Origin: SHZL01 sp031362985
GTDB taxonomy: Bacteria; Pseudomonadota; Gammaproteobacteria; Xanthomonadales; SZUA-36
NCBI GenBank assembly: GCA_031362985.1
Contig: JANLTO010000011.1
Location: forward strand, 9,340-73,339
Direction: 5' to 3'
Length of the DNA: 64,000 nt
The translations under genes were made by a program, and so were the position numbers. How positions within the stretch are numbered: position 1 is the stretch's first letter; each line of letters opens with the position of its first letter. Under the pieces are notes generated by a model. That model was not told where the DNA came from, searched no databases, and saw only the letters and a list, made by a program, of their open reading frames with translations. Positions 53,412 to 62,331 of the stretch are shown here, in pieces.

Positions 53412-54761
53412 ATGAAGATTTTCACGATCAGAAGGGCCCTCCTCGCCTGCGCTGTTGCTTTAGCCTGTGTTGCGCCCGTATACGCCGATACCCCGGCGGC
53501 TCTGATGCAACCCGGCGCGGACCCAGAAATTAGCGCCTTCATAGCGAAAATCCGTGCCGTAGACAACCACAGTCATGCCAACAGCATCGTTCGCGGCGAT
53601 ACGGACTACGATGCGTTACCACTCGACGGTGTAGCCATCGAGATGCCGGCACAGCTCAGGCTGGACAATCCGGATTGGATAGCCGCCTACAAAGCGCTCT
53701 ACCAGTATCCCTACGATGATATGAGCGAAGCCCACATGCGCGTACTGCGCGGCGCCATGCAGGATGTTGTGCGGGAACAGCGTGAGGATTTTCCCACCTG
53801 GGTGCTGAACCAGGTCGGCACGGAGGTATTGCTGGCAAATCGTATCGCCATGGGGCCGGGGCTGATGTCACCGCGGTTTCGCTGGGTGTCGTACGCAGAT
53901 ACCTTGTTGCTGCCCTTGTCTACCAAGGCAGAGGCGGCTGTTACCCCGGACCGGGAAATTCTCTATCCGCTGGAAGAAAAACTGCTGCGGCATTACCTGT
54001 CCGACCTGAAGATTGCTACGCTGCCCGCAACACTCGACGCCTACCTGGAAGCAGTGGTGACACCCACCCTCGAAGCGCAGCGCAACGCGGGATGTGTCGC
54101 CATCAAGTTCGAAGCTGCCTACCTGCGCCCGCTCGACTTCGACGCAGCGGATGCCGAGACCGCGAAACGGGTCTACGCACAGCATATTGCCAGCGGTGAA
54201 CCCTCCCACGCGGAATACAAAACGCTGCAGGACTTTCTCTTCCGCTACATTGCGCGCGAAGCGGGCCGGCTCGGCATGGCAGTACACATCCATTCCTTCG
54301 AAGGATTCGGGCCCTACTACGACGTGGCCGGTGCTGACCCCATGTTGCTGGAGCCGGCTTTCAACGATCCCGCCCTGCGCAACACCCGCTTTGTCATTGT
54401 CCACGGCGGCGGAATGTATGCGCCGCAAGCAGGCGCAATGACGTGGAAGCCAAACGTGTACGTCGATTTTTCGCTGATGACCGTGGTCTACCCGCCGGAA
54501 AAAGTTGCCGGGATACTGCGGAACTGGCTCACGCAGTTCCCGGAGAAAGTGCTCTACGGCTCCGACGCAATAGCCCTGGGTCCGGATATGGGTTGGGAGG
54601 TAACAGCGTGGGTTGCCGCCAGCACAGCCAGGAAAGCACTCGCCCTGGCATTGACTGAGATGATGCAGGCCGGTGAAGTCAGCCGTGCCCGGGCGGAAGA
54701 AATTGCCACGATGGTGCTGCGCACCAACGCGGGGACCCTCTACTCGCTAGGGTTGAAGTGA
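53412..54761 (+). CDS. Exported amidohydrolase
   Basis: A 449-residue metal-dependent hydrolase of the amidohydrolase-2 (TIM barrel) type with a signal peptide (RALLACAVALACVAPVYA). Metal ligands: DNHSH near residues 51-55 (His-x-His), VHIHSFEG, FVIVHGGG, and the Asp in YGSDAIALG. Relatives act as decarboxylases or hydrolases on small carboxylic or aromatic compounds. AAGGAAG precedes the ATG at 53412. The 3' end overlaps the convergent PNPOx-like gene by 15 bases. Confidence 0.9.
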   Translation: MKIFTIRRALLACAVALACVAPVYADTPAALMQPGADPEISAFIAKIRAVDNHSHANSIVRGDTDYDALPLDGVAIEMPAQLRLDNPDWIAAYKALYQYPYDDMSEAHMRVLRGAMQDVVREQREDFPTWVLNQVGTEVLLANRIAMGPGLMSPRFRWVSYADTLLLPLSTKAEAAVTPDREILYPLEEKLLRHYLSDLKIATLPATLDAYLEAVVTPTLEAQRNAGCVAIKFEAAYLRPLDFDAADAETAKRVYAQHIASGEPSHAEYKTLQDFLFRYIAREAGRLGMAVHIHSFEGFGPYYDVAGADPMLLEPAFNDPALRNTRFVIVHGGGMYAPQAGAMTWKPNVYVDFSLMTVVYPPEKVAGILRNWLTQFPEKVLYGSDAIALGPDMGWEVTAWVAASTARKALALALTEMMQAGEVSRARAEEIATMVLRTNAGTLYSLGLK

Positions 54762-55445
54762 AGCAGCACGCAGAGTTTCAAGCTCGGCCTCCAGTGCGGC
54801 AATTTTCTGATCTCGCTCTTCGATCGCCCGGGTGACCTCGGCAGCCTCGAATCGCTGCGGGATATGCTGCGGACAATTGGCATCCCAGGCGCTAACGTTT
54901 AACAGCATCACTTGCTCCGCCCTGGCCTTGTAGCCTTGTGGCATCAGCTTTGCTATTAGTTCATCATCACCCTCAACCACCCGTGCCTCGCCCCAGATCT
55001 TTATGCGCTGCTGGTTGGCATAGTCAATCAGAAACAAGTGGAACTTCGGGTTATCTGCAAGGTTGCCGCTGGATATGAACTGCCGGTTACCCCGGAAATC
55101 CACGAGGCCGATGGTATGTGCGTCGAGTACCTTGAGGAAACCCGGCGGGCCGCCGCGGTGCTGGATATAGGGCTGCCCGTCTGCATTTGCCGTTGCCAGG
55201 AACACACTGATCTGCGCTTCAATAAAGGCCTTCAGATCATCCGTGATTTCCGTTTTCCACCCTCGACCTTGTTCCATTTTGGCGTATGCGTCACGCGAGC
55301 CCTTGCGGGTTTGTATGGCCTTTACCGAGTCGGTAAAAGCCACATCACTGGGAAAGCGAGAACCCGAGTTCATTTCAACGATGCCGGCCTCATCAAAACC
55401 GGCAGCGGGAGACTGCTCCACGGTAGGGATATTGATGCGTGACAT
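54747..55445 (-). CDS. Pyridoxamine 5'-phosphate oxidase family protein
   Basis: A 232-residue flavin-binding split-barrel protein: FLATANADGQPYIQHRGGPPGFLKVLD, then FRGNRQFISSGNLADNPKFHLFLIDY and RIKIWGEARVVEGD. The last 25 residues form a coiled coil (IEERDQKIAALEAELETL), probably for oligomerisation. Relatives bind FMN or F420, and their reactions vary. The ATG at 55445 has AAGGAG upstream; the frame opens at 55529. It is divergent from a LysR regulator, which may control it. Confidence 0.9.
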   Translation of the reverse strand: MSRINIPTVEQSPAAGFDEAGIVEMNSGSRFPSDVAFTDSVKAIQTRKGSRDAYAKMEQGRGWKTEITDDLKAFIEAQISVFLATANADGQPYIQHRGGPPGFLKVLDAHTIGLVDFRGNRQFISSGNLADNPKFHLFLIDYANQQRIKIWGEARVVEGDDELIAKLMPQGYKARAEQVMLLNVSAWDANCPQHIPQRFEAAEVTRAIEERDQKIAALEAELETLRAASLQP

Positions 55446-55524
55446 GTGAAACTCCTTGGATTGTTGATGGGGGTAAGCGGGTTTATTTGGCTGAATCATC
55501 AGCGAGTGGGGAAAGTCTAATTGG

Positions 55525-55581
55525 TCCATAATGTGAATATAATTCTATATATTTTTAATTAACTATTCCTTATTATGGAAT
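55525..55581. promoter_or_regulatory. Inverted repeats between the PNPOx and lysR genes
   Basis: An AT-rich divergent region. ATTCC/GGAAT (55565-55581, seven-base spacer) ends one base before the lysR ATG. TCCATAAT at 55525-55532 pairs with ATTATGGA at 55572-55579. These fit binding sites of a LysR-type regulator, but no site is established. Confidence 0.45.
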
Positions 55582-55582
55582 A

Positions 55583-56482
55583 ATGGATAAATTCAACCTG
55601 ATCAGCATTTTTATCGCGGTCGTGGATACCAACGGCTTCGCGGCAGCGGCGCGGAAACTGAATATTTCACCACCGGCGGTCACACGCGCCATCAATGAAC
55701 TGGAAGCGCAACTCAATGTGCGATTGCTGGCCCGCACCACGCGCAAGGTGCGCGTCACCGATGCCGGCGCACGCTATGTTGAGGATTGCCGCAAAATTAT
55801 TGCCGAGCTCAGCGAGGCGGATGAATCCGTCGGCGGCAGCCATGGTGCTCCACGAGGGCGGCTCACCCTCACTGCCCCGGTGCTGTTCGGCAGCAAATTT
55901 GTTACGCCGATTGTTGCGGAATACCTGCAGACCTATCCGGAAGTCAGCGCCTCCTGCCTGTTTCTGGATCGCATCGTGAACATGATGGACGAAGGCATCG
56001 ATGTAGCCATCCGGATTGGTGAACTACCGGATTCTTCGATGCAAGCCATTCGGGTCGGGCAGGTACGCCGGGTTATTTGTGCTGCTCCTGGCTACCTGAA
56101 GAAGCACGGCATTCCCCGGAAGCCGGACGACCTGCAGAACCACTTCATCATTTCGGCCAACAGCACGAACTCTTCTCCCGAGTGGACTCTGATGGAAGAC
56201 GGTGTGGCGCACGTGATCAGGTTGCAATCGCGTTTCACCACGTCCACCAATGATTCAGCCATAACCGCCGCACTTGGCGGATTTGGCCTGACCCGGCTTC
56301 TGTCCTACCAGATTGCCGACTTTTTGCGTGATGGCCAGCTGAAAACCGTGCTGAGTCAATACGAACCCCCCGCCCTACCCATCCACGTCGTGCACCGGGA
56401 GGGTCGCCATGCATCGAAAAAAGCCCGCGCCTTCATTGACCTTGCCGTGGAACGCTTGCGCGCGGATAAGGCCTTGAACTAG
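55583..56482 (+). CDS. LysR-family transcriptional regulator
   Basis: A 299-residue LTTR. The N-terminal winged helix-turn-helix is clear: FIAVVDTNGFAAAARKLNIS, then PPAVTRAINELEAQLNVRLL and RTTRKVRVTDAG. The rest is the periplasmic-binding-like effector domain (GRLTLTAPVLFGSKFVTPIV). LTTRs commonly control the divergent neighbour, here the PNPOx-family gene, and themselves. The inducer is unknown. Inverted repeats sit directly upstream. Confidence 0.95.
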   Translation: MDKFNLISIFIAVVDTNGFAAAARKLNISPPAVTRAINELEAQLNVRLLARTTRKVRVTDAGARYVEDCRKIIAELSEADESVGGSHGAPRGRLTLTAPVLFGSKFVTPIVAEYLQTYPEVSASCLFLDRIVNMMDEGIDVAIRIGELPDSSMQAIRVGQVRRVICAAPGYLKKHGIPRKPDDLQNHFIISANSTNSSPEWTLMEDGVAHVIRLQSRFTTSTNDSAITAALGGFGLTRLLSYQIADFLRDGQLKTVLSQYEPPALPIHVVHREGRHASKKARAFIDLAVERLRADKALN

Positions 56483-56546
56483 CGGTATATCGCATGCCTA
56501 TGGGGTCAGCCAGCGGCGTGAGAACTTTGCCTTTCGGGTTGCCGGC

Positions 56547-56621
56547 ATGGCCATGACCTTTGCCACTCTTCTGTTAGCATCGGTCTACCTGCTATATTCC
56601 TTTGCACGAACCCTGATTTAA
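56547..56621 (+). CDS. Possible 24-residue membrane peptide upstream of terC
   Basis: A very short frame starting MAMTFATLLLASVYLLY, all hydrophobic with a small basic end. The frame is open further upstream back to a stop at 56477-56479 without an ATG. The ribosome site is weak. It could be a microprotein or chance; the 187-base spacer shows no other feature. Confidence 0.2.
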   Translation: MAMTFATLLLASVYLLYSFARTLI

Positions 56622-56669
56622 GCCAGGGCACTCTCATTTAATTGAATCCTTAACGGAGACACAATAACG

Positions 56670-57746
56670 ATGCCCTGGCCCTGGATAGCATTTTTAACGT
56701 TCGTGCTGCTGATGCTGGCGCTGGATCTCGGCGTATTTCATCGCAAAGCCCACGTGGTCAGCGTCAGGGAAGCACTGGCATGGTCGGGCGTGTGGCTGGC
56801 CATGGGCCTGGTGTTTTCGGTCGTGGTCTACTTCGCTTACGAAGGAAACTGGTCCGGCCTCGGCACCATGGTGGATGCGGTCGATGGCTTAATGAACGAT
56901 GGCGCCTCGGCAACCGAGAAGTACCTCACCGGTTACGTCGTCGAAAAATCCCTCAGCGTAGACAACATCTTCGTCATCGCAATGATTTTCGGCTTCCTTG
57001 CAGTGCCACCCCTTTACCAGCACCGCGTATTGTTCTGGGGCATCCTCGGCGCCCTGGTCTTGCGCGGCGTAATGATTGGCATCGGGGCGAAGCTGATCGC
57101 CGAGTTCCACTGGATCCTTTACGTGTTTGCCGTTTTCCTGATCCTGACGGCAGTGAAGATGCTCTTTCTCAAGTCGGATGAGACAGATCCGAACAAGAAT
57201 CCCATGGTCCGGCTGATCCGTCGCTACTTCCCTGTCACCGCAAAATTTCATGGCGAGCATTTTATTGTTCGCGCCGGCACGCCTGCCTCCCTGGAAGCCG
57301 AATTCCCGGGCGCATCCGGCGTTGCCGATGAAATGGTGGACAAGGCGAAACCCGGAACCTGGCTGCTCACGCCCCTGGCGCTGGCGCTGGTCATGGTCGA
57401 AACGACCGACCTGATTTTTGCCGTTGACTCAATCCCGGCCATCTTTGCCATCACCGCCGACCCGTTCCTGGTGTTCACCAGCAACGTTTTTGCCATTCTG
57501 GGGCTGCGCTCCCTGTATTTCGCCTTGGCCGGCATGGTAGACAAATTCCGCTACCTGAAGGTATCGCTGGCCGTGATTCTGATGGTCGTGGGCGTGAAAA
57601 TGTTGCTTGCCGAGTGGCTGAAGCTCGCTCTAGGCAAACATTTCAACCTGTATCTGTTGACCGTGATCATCCTTGTTCTGGCCGTTGGCGTGGTTGCATC
57701 CATCCTGGCCGACCGCCGTCAATCGAGCCGGGCGACTAAGCCCTAG
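56670..57746 (+). CDS. TerC-family membrane protein (Alx-like)
   Basis: A 358-residue integral membrane protein with about nine hydrophobic segments. The TerC signature is split in the usual way: LALDLGVFHRKAH near the start, EKSLSVDNIFVIAMIF near residue 91, and VMVETTDLIFAVDSIPAIFAIT near residue 240. The conserved Asp residues lie in these membrane segments. Alx/TerC proteins are linked to manganese export and redox or pH stress. Alx genes are often under a yybP-ykoY riboswitch, but I find no such leader here. Confidence 0.93.
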   Translation: MPWPWIAFLTFVLLMLALDLGVFHRKAHVVSVREALAWSGVWLAMGLVFSVVVYFAYEGNWSGLGTMVDAVDGLMNDGASATEKYLTGYVVEKSLSVDNIFVIAMIFGFLAVPPLYQHRVLFWGILGALVLRGVMIGIGAKLIAEFHWILYVFAVFLILTAVKMLFLKSDETDPNKNPMVRLIRRYFPVTAKFHGEHFIVRAGTPASLEAEFPGASGVADEMVDKAKPGTWLLTPLALALVMVETTDLIFAVDSIPAIFAITADPFLVFTSNVFAILGLRSLYFALAGMVDKFRYLKVSLAVILMVVGVKMLLAEWLKLALGKHFNLYLLTVIILVLAVGVVASILADRRQSSRATKP

Positions 57747-57807
57747 AACACTTCCCGTTGGGATGTTAAGAACTTGCTTCCCAGGACATTCGCTTCGAGA
57801 AAAACTG

Positions 57808-58758
57808 ATGATTAAAAAACGCATCTATGATCCCGAGGTTGAAAAAGTAGCTTCGATGTTCCCTCGGTTGGATATTTCTGACGTAGCCACTGCCAGAGCG
57901 ACGCTGGAAACCTTCATCGAGGACATGGTCAATCAAGGCGTGGAACGCCCCACAGACGACCGCATCGAAGAGATTGAGCGGATGATACCCGGGCCGGGCG
58001 GCGCACCCGATGTGCGCATCCGTATCTATATGCCCAAAGACCGCACCGAAGCGGGACCTGGCTTTGTGAATTTCCACGGCGGCGGATTCGTATTGGGCGA
58101 CCTGGAATCAGAACATCCCCGCTGCCTCATCATGGCTGCCCAGGGTGGAGCCGTTTCCATTGGCGTTGATTACCGGCTTGCGCCGGAGAACCCCTTTCCG
58201 GCGGGGGTTGAAGACTGCTACGCCGCTCTGCAGTGGGTGGTTGCGCACGCGCAGGAACTCAAGATCGACCCTGCCAGGATTGCCATTGGCGGCTGTAGCG
58301 CGGGTGGTAATCTCACCGCGGCAGTCGCCTTGATGGCCCGTGATCGTGCAGGTCCCCGGGTCGCTCTGCAGATGCTGTTTTACCCCGTCATCGATGATCG
58401 CTGCGACACGCGGTCAATGCTGGATGGAGCCGGTTTGTATATCTGGGATTACCAGAACTCGCTGGATATGTGGAAACACTACATCGGCCAGGATCGCAGC
58501 ATGGTGTCGCCCTACGCGGCGCCTGCACGCGCCGATGACTTATCCGGTTTGCCGCCAGCCTATGTCATGACTTGCGAACATGATCCGCTGCGCGACGAAG
58601 CACTCATCTATGCCACGCGCCTGATGCAGGCAGGTGTTCCGGTAGAGCTGCATAACTACCCGGGCACGGTCCACGGTTTTGACTTCCTGACGCAATCCGA
58701 GGTCTCCGCGCGCGCAATAAGGGACGGTGTTGAGGCGTTTCAGCGAGCGATGACTTGA
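57808..58758 (+). CDS. Hormone-sensitive-lipase-type alpha/beta hydrolase
   Basis: A 316-residue esterase of the HSL (family IV) group. The oxyanion block is HGGGF at residues 90-94. The nucleophile elbow is GCSAGG (Ser 164), where most relatives have GDSAGG. Asp 259 (CEHDPLRDE) and His 289 (GTVHGFDF) complete the triad. There is no signal peptide, so it is cytoplasmic. I use the ATG at 57808; the open frame back to 57673 overlaps terC. Its stop overlaps the start of the next gene. Confidence 0.92.
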   Translation: MIKKRIYDPEVEKVASMFPRLDISDVATARATLETFIEDMVNQGVERPTDDRIEEIERMIPGPGGAPDVRIRIYMPKDRTEAGPGFVNFHGGGFVLGDLESEHPRCLIMAAQGGAVSIGVDYRLAPENPFPAGVEDCYAALQWVVAHAQELKIDPARIAIGGCSAGGNLTAAVALMARDRAGPRVALQMLFYPVIDDRCDTRSMLDGAGLYIWDYQNSLDMWKHYIGQDRSMVSPYAAPARADDLSGLPPAYVMTCEHDPLRDEALIYATRLMQAGVPVELHNYPGTVHGFDFLTQSEVSARAIRDGVEAFQRAMT

Positions 58759-59300
58759 TGACATCCAGGGCGCGCCTTTCCCTCACTGCCCTCATCTTGC
58801 TGGCTGAGTTTGCAATTCTCGCCTGGGAACATTTCCATGGTGGCGTAAGAAGCCATCACATCCTCAATCGTGCCGATTTGCCTGCAATTTCCAATTGGTG
58901 GGGTTCGCTGCTGATGCCAGTCCTGGCGTGGTTTCTCATCGGCCGAATGCAGAGACGAATGGGTATCCAGTCAGCTGAGGCAGGGACGCCCTCAAGACCC
59001 CCGTCCAGCATGGTCGCCGGGTTTGCGGGCGCGCTACTTTTCAGCGCCCTGCTTTCGGTTTCCTTCACCAGCGGCCATGAAAACATTTCATCGTTCATGT
59101 TCCAGGGGATGCTTGTGCTGGCAGTGCTATTGCCGGTGTACCGGGCCGAGTGCCTGCTAGGGTTCGTTCTTGGCATGACCTTTACCTTTGGTGCAATCCT
59201 GCCAACTGCTATTGGCTCCCTGGTCGCAGCCTTTTCCGCGGCAATACACCTGGTCGTTTGGCCTCTGCTGGTGCGCCTGTGGGCCTGGTTCAGAGCTTAG
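58758..59300 (+). CDS. Small integral membrane protein, unknown
   Basis: A 180-residue protein with about four or five hydrophobic segments (LTALILLAEFAILAWEHF, LLMPVLAWFLIG, VAGFAGALLFSALLSVSF, FQGMLVLAVLLPVY, and a last pair near the C-terminus). The segment HFHGGVRSHHILNRADLPAI near residue 27 is His-rich. Its ATG overlaps the stop of the esterase (TGATG), so the two are probably translated together. I do not recognise the family with confidence. Confidence 0.75.
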   Translation: MTSRARLSLTALILLAEFAILAWEHFHGGVRSHHILNRADLPAISNWWGSLLMPVLAWFLIGRMQRRMGIQSAEAGTPSRPPSSMVAGFAGALLFSALLSVSFTSGHENISSFMFQGMLVLAVLLPVYRAECLLGFVLGMTFTFGAILPTAIGSLVAAFSAAIHLVVWPLLVRLWAWFRA

Positions 59301-59449
59301 GCAGGCATAGCCCGCCCCCTCGCCCACCACAGAGCCGCAGTCAGACACTGAACGAACATTCATGCGCCGTTCAGGCCGCGGGCGTAAGATGACTGGGCCG
59401 AAAGCGGCGATGACGCCGTTCCAAGACGGGCACGTCCCGGGGAGTTGGC

Positions 59450-60055
59450 ATGATGAAGAATAAAATAGTCCTGGTCAGTTTTTTCCTGTGCATGGCTTTG
59501 CCGGCAGCCGGGGTCGCTGCTGAAACAGCGAGCCAACCCGAAGCCGGCAATCAGCGTGCCGCCTGCGACGCGGGCTGCCGCGAAAATTACCAGAACAACT
59601 CTGCGGCCTTGCAGGCCTGCCTGCGGGACTGTGGCGCCATCGGTCCGGCCAACCCTGCCGGTGCCATGGCGCTTGGCCACGAGGCGACTCATACCGTGCA
59701 ACAGGCAACCACGGTGAAGGGCAGCAAGAGTAATTCTTCTGAACGCCAGGCCAGCCTGCCTGCCCCGCCCCCCGTGCCGGTGGAAACCTCAAACCTTAAC
59801 CTCAGCAAGAGCAATATCAATCGTGTGGCACAGCCACCCGGTGCAGTCGCTCCGCCGGCTGAAGCGACCACGGTCAAGTCAAGCAAGAGCAATTCTTCTG
59901 AAAAAGTGGCACAGCCACCCGGTGCGGGCGCTCCGCCGACTGAAGCGACCACGGTCAAGTCGAGCAAGAGCAATACGTCTGATCGCCAGGCTGCACCGGA
60001 TACTGATGAAACGCCGCCGGTAGACCCAGTGGTGGACGTGCCGTCAGACGGCTGA
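59450..60055 (+). CDS. Exported repeat protein with SKSN motifs
   Basis: A 201-residue protein with a signal peptide (VLVSFFLCMALPAAGVAAE). A Cys-rich stretch at about residues 39-62 (CDAGCRENY, then CLRDC) could form two disulfides. The rest is a Pro/Ala/Ser/Thr-rich region holding four copies of a short motif: TTVKGSKSNSSE, NLNLSKSNINR, TTVKSSKSNSSE and TTVKSSKSNTSD. Two copies sit in an 81 bp tandem DNA repeat starting at 59825. GGGGAG precedes the ATG. I know no named family; a cell-surface or matrix role is a guess. Confidence 0.75.
   Translation: MMKNKIVLVSFFLCMALPAAGVAAETASQPEAGNQRAACDAGCRENYQNNSAALQACLRDCGAIGPANPAGAMALGHEATHTVQQATTVKGSKSNSSERQASLPAPPPVPVETSNLNLSKSNINRVAQPPGAVAPPAEATTVKSSKSNSSEKVAQPPGAGAPPTEATTVKSSKSNTSDRQAAPDTDETPPVDPVVDVPSDG
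59825..59986. repeat. 81 bp tandem duplication in the SKSN protein gene
   Basis: 59825-59905 and 59906-59986 are near-identical in-frame copies, each coding VAQPPG-A-APP-EATTVKSS KSN. A weaker related unit precedes them near 59703. Confidence 0.8.
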
Positions 60056-60119
60056 TTGACCAAAGCGCGAACGCCGGTGCCGCCACAACCGGAGTCCTTT
60101 GCATTTTCCCTTTTGCATC

Positions 60120-61286
60120 TCAGCTACGTGCGAGTGCGAGCGCCCGGTGCTCCACCAGTCCACTGGCAACGGGGACCGCCAACACTCCAACGCACACCAT
60201 CACGACAGCTCTCCAGCCGCCCTGAGCATACGCAAATCCAGAAACCGTGATACCGCTGAAGCCTCCAAGGTAATAGAACAAGACATACAAGGCATTGGCC
60301 CGACCGCGTCCGCTACTGAGCCGCAGATTCAGTGCGCCGACCGCAGAAGCGTGCACGCCAAAGTAACCCGCACAGATTGCGGCCAAGGCCAGTCCGATGG
60401 CGACCAGCGAAGGCCAGAGTGAGAGCAGCAAGCCCAACGCCAGCAACAGCGCACCACCTGCCATGGTCAAGCCACTGCCAAACCGGTTATTGGCGCGCCC
60501 GGCCAGGGGACCAATGACAATGCCGATGACATAGGTGAGGTACAAAGCCGTGATGAATTGCAGTGGCAATGACACGGGTGGCGCGGCGAGGTAGAAAGGC
60601 AGGAAATTGAATACCGAAGAGAACACGAAAAACGAGGCAAATGCGACCAGGAACAGGCGCAACAGGTCGGGGCGCACAAGCATGGGCCAAAGGCCGGTCT
60701 CGCTTCCGGGGTGCTGCACCGCAGGAGCAGGTTCACGCAGGCGGCGTGAAGCAACCAGGGTTGCAAGGACGATCAGTACCGCGGACGTTACAAAGGCATA
60801 ACGCCAGTGCGCCGGCGGGTGCAGCCAGCCACCCAGCAAACGCCCGCCCAGGCCCCCGGCCACGGTAGCTGAAACGTAACTGCCCATGACCACGTTGAGC
60901 TTATGCGCTGGCAAGCTGCGCGCGAGGTAGGTCACCATGCAGGTGGTCAGCGTGGGAATAAACAGCCCCTGGATAAAGCGCACAGCGACCAGGGTCCACA
61001 AACTGTGGGTCAGTGCGGCAAACAGGCAGCACGTCGCCACGATCAAGCCGCCCGTGAATAAAATGCGGTGCACGGGTGCGTGATCAGACAGGATGCCAAA
61101 AGGCAGAATGGATATGGCAATGCCAAGGATCACGGCTGAAACCGTGAGCGAAACCTCAAAAGCAGTCGCGCCGAACTCGCCCGCCAGCACGGGCAGCACC
61201 GGCTGGGTGATGTAGACCGAACTGAACGCTGCCGCAGCGACCAGGAAGACCACGGCCTGGAGGGGAAGCCTGTCGATTGAATTCAT
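60120..61286 (-). CDS. MFS transporter (YnfM-like)
   Basis: A 388-residue 12-helix transporter. The first helix region is VYITQPVLPVLAGEFG, and motif A is weak (GILSDHAPVHRILF). The second half contains RANNRFGSGLTMAGG. The frame opens at 61559, but the membrane protein begins at the ATG at 61286, and the extension is low-complexity and unlike the family. Substrate unknown. It converges on the SKSN protein gene. Confidence 0.88.
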   Translation of the reverse strand: MNSIDRLPLQAVVFLVAAAAFSSVYITQPVLPVLAGEFGATAFEVSLTVSAVILGIAISILPFGILSDHAPVHRILFTGGLIVATCCLFAALTHSLWTLVAVRFIQGLFIPTLTTCMVTYLARSLPAHKLNVVMGSYVSATVAGGLGGRLLGGWLHPPAHWRYAFVTSAVLIVLATLVASRRLREPAPAVQHPGSETGLWPMLVRPDLLRLFLVAFASFFVFSSVFNFLPFYLAAPPVSLPLQFITALYLTYVIGIVIGPLAGRANNRFGSGLTMAGGALLLALGLLLSLWPSLVAIGLALAAICAGYFGVHASAVGALNLRLSSGRGRANALYVLFYYLGGFSGITVSGFAYAQGGWRAVVMVCVGVLAVPVASGLVEHRALALARS

Positions 61287-61531
61287 GGCTAATGGTAAAC
61301 AATTTAAGGAAACTCTGATTAATTCACAAATTCCTAAAGAATCATTCAAGGAGCGCACGGTGCGCCTGGCCCCGGTATGGCGGGCATTGGGTATCTCGGG
61401 GGGGACGGCGGAGGTTCCTGCAAGAGATCGAGCGGCTGGAGAAAGAGCACCTGAACAAATGAGCCCCTCGCCACAGGTGCCGGGGCTACTGGGCCCTTGA
61501 AAGGTCGCAGCGAAGGCCCAATTTTTCAGAT

Positions 61532-61786
61532 ATGAATGGGGTTTCGCCAGGTGTGGCAACAGGATTGGCGACGGGGTTGGCCATTGCTGTCGGCTTAACC
61601 GGGGTTATAGTTGTCATGTTCGCGCTCACCAAGTGGGCTCGACGCCGTAGCACCGGCGCAATTGCTACTGGTGCCTTGATGTCGGTATGTGCACCGGACC
61701 CGGCGTTTGAAAATACCATCAAGCTGGTCGAAGAATCCAAGCGCCTGCAAAGTGAAGATGATGAGGAAGGCGAGGATAAGAATTGA
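61532..61786 (+). CDS. Small single-pass membrane protein
   Basis: An 84-residue protein with one hydrophobic segment (ATGLATGLAIAVGLTGVIVVMFAL) followed by KWARRRS, so the C-terminal part should be cytoplasmic. It ends in an acidic tail (SEDDEEGEDKN). No family recognised. Its stop overlaps the TTG start of the DUF3291 gene (TTGA), which supports translation of both. Confidence 0.55.
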   Translation: MNGVSPGVATGLATGLAIAVGLTGVIVVMFALTKWARRRSTGAIATGALMSVCAPDPAFENTIKLVEESKRLQSEDDEEGEDKN

Positions 61787-62229
61787 CTGGATTTTGGCTT
61801 GCACAACTAAACGTCGCCCTGGCAAAGGAAGAAATGGATTCCCCCGTGATGCAGGGTTTTGTTTCGCGCCTGGAAGAAATTGACTCGCTGGCAGATCACG
61901 CACCTGGCTTTGTCTGGCGCCTGCAAACCGAAGAAGGAGACTCAACCTTGATCAGGGTTTTTGGTGACCCTCTCATGCTGGTGAACCTGAGTGTTTGGGA
62001 GGATGTTGAAGCTTTGCGCCAGTTCGTCTTTAAAACGTTGCACGTCGAATTGCTCAAGAACCGGGCAGAGTGGTTCAGGAAAATGGACACCAATCATCTG
62101 GTCTTGTGGTGGATACCTCATGGGCATATTCCTTCAGTGGAAGAGGCCAAAGAGAAACTTGAATACATCCGGCAGCATGGGCCCAGCCAGGCAGCGTTTA
62201 ACTTAGCCCGGCCGTTTCCGTCACCCTAA
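61783..62229 (+). CDS. DUF3291 protein
   Basis: A 148-residue protein of the DUF3291 family, related to ferredoxin-like ABM folds. Blocks seen: LAQLNVALAKEEMDSP, APGFVWRLQTEEGDST, and LVNLSVWEDVEALRQFVF. No ATG fits the family N-terminus, so I take the TTG at 61783, four bases overlapping the upstream gene, with a GAGG-type ribosome site in GGCGAGGATAAG. Function unknown. Confidence 0.85.
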   Translation: MTGFWLAQLNVALAKEEMDSPVMQGFVSRLEEIDSLADHAPGFVWRLQTEEGDSTLIRVFGDPLMLVNLSVWEDVEALRQFVFKTLHVELLKNRAEWFRKMDTNHLVLWWIPHGHIPSVEEAKEKLEYIRQHGPSQAAFNLARPFPSP

Positions 62230-62331
62230 ATCGGTCATGCCATGGCTATAGCCACAGGCGGACATACGGGCAATCCAGGAGGATGACATGGATGCACCAT
62301 CACTTTCCACAGTATGCCGGCGCAATGACCC

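Noticed and set aside
56483..56669. yybP-ykoY manganese riboswitch before the TerC gene
   Set aside because: The spacer lacks a recognisable GGGGAGUA core or paired stems of that class. A covariance-model search would settle it.
61287..61531. Transposon end or gene remnant before the small membrane protein gene
   Set aside because: GAAACTCTGATTAATTCA near 61308 recalls some IS ends, and a frame ends in FLQEIERLEKEHLNK, but no partner repeat or transposase is visible.
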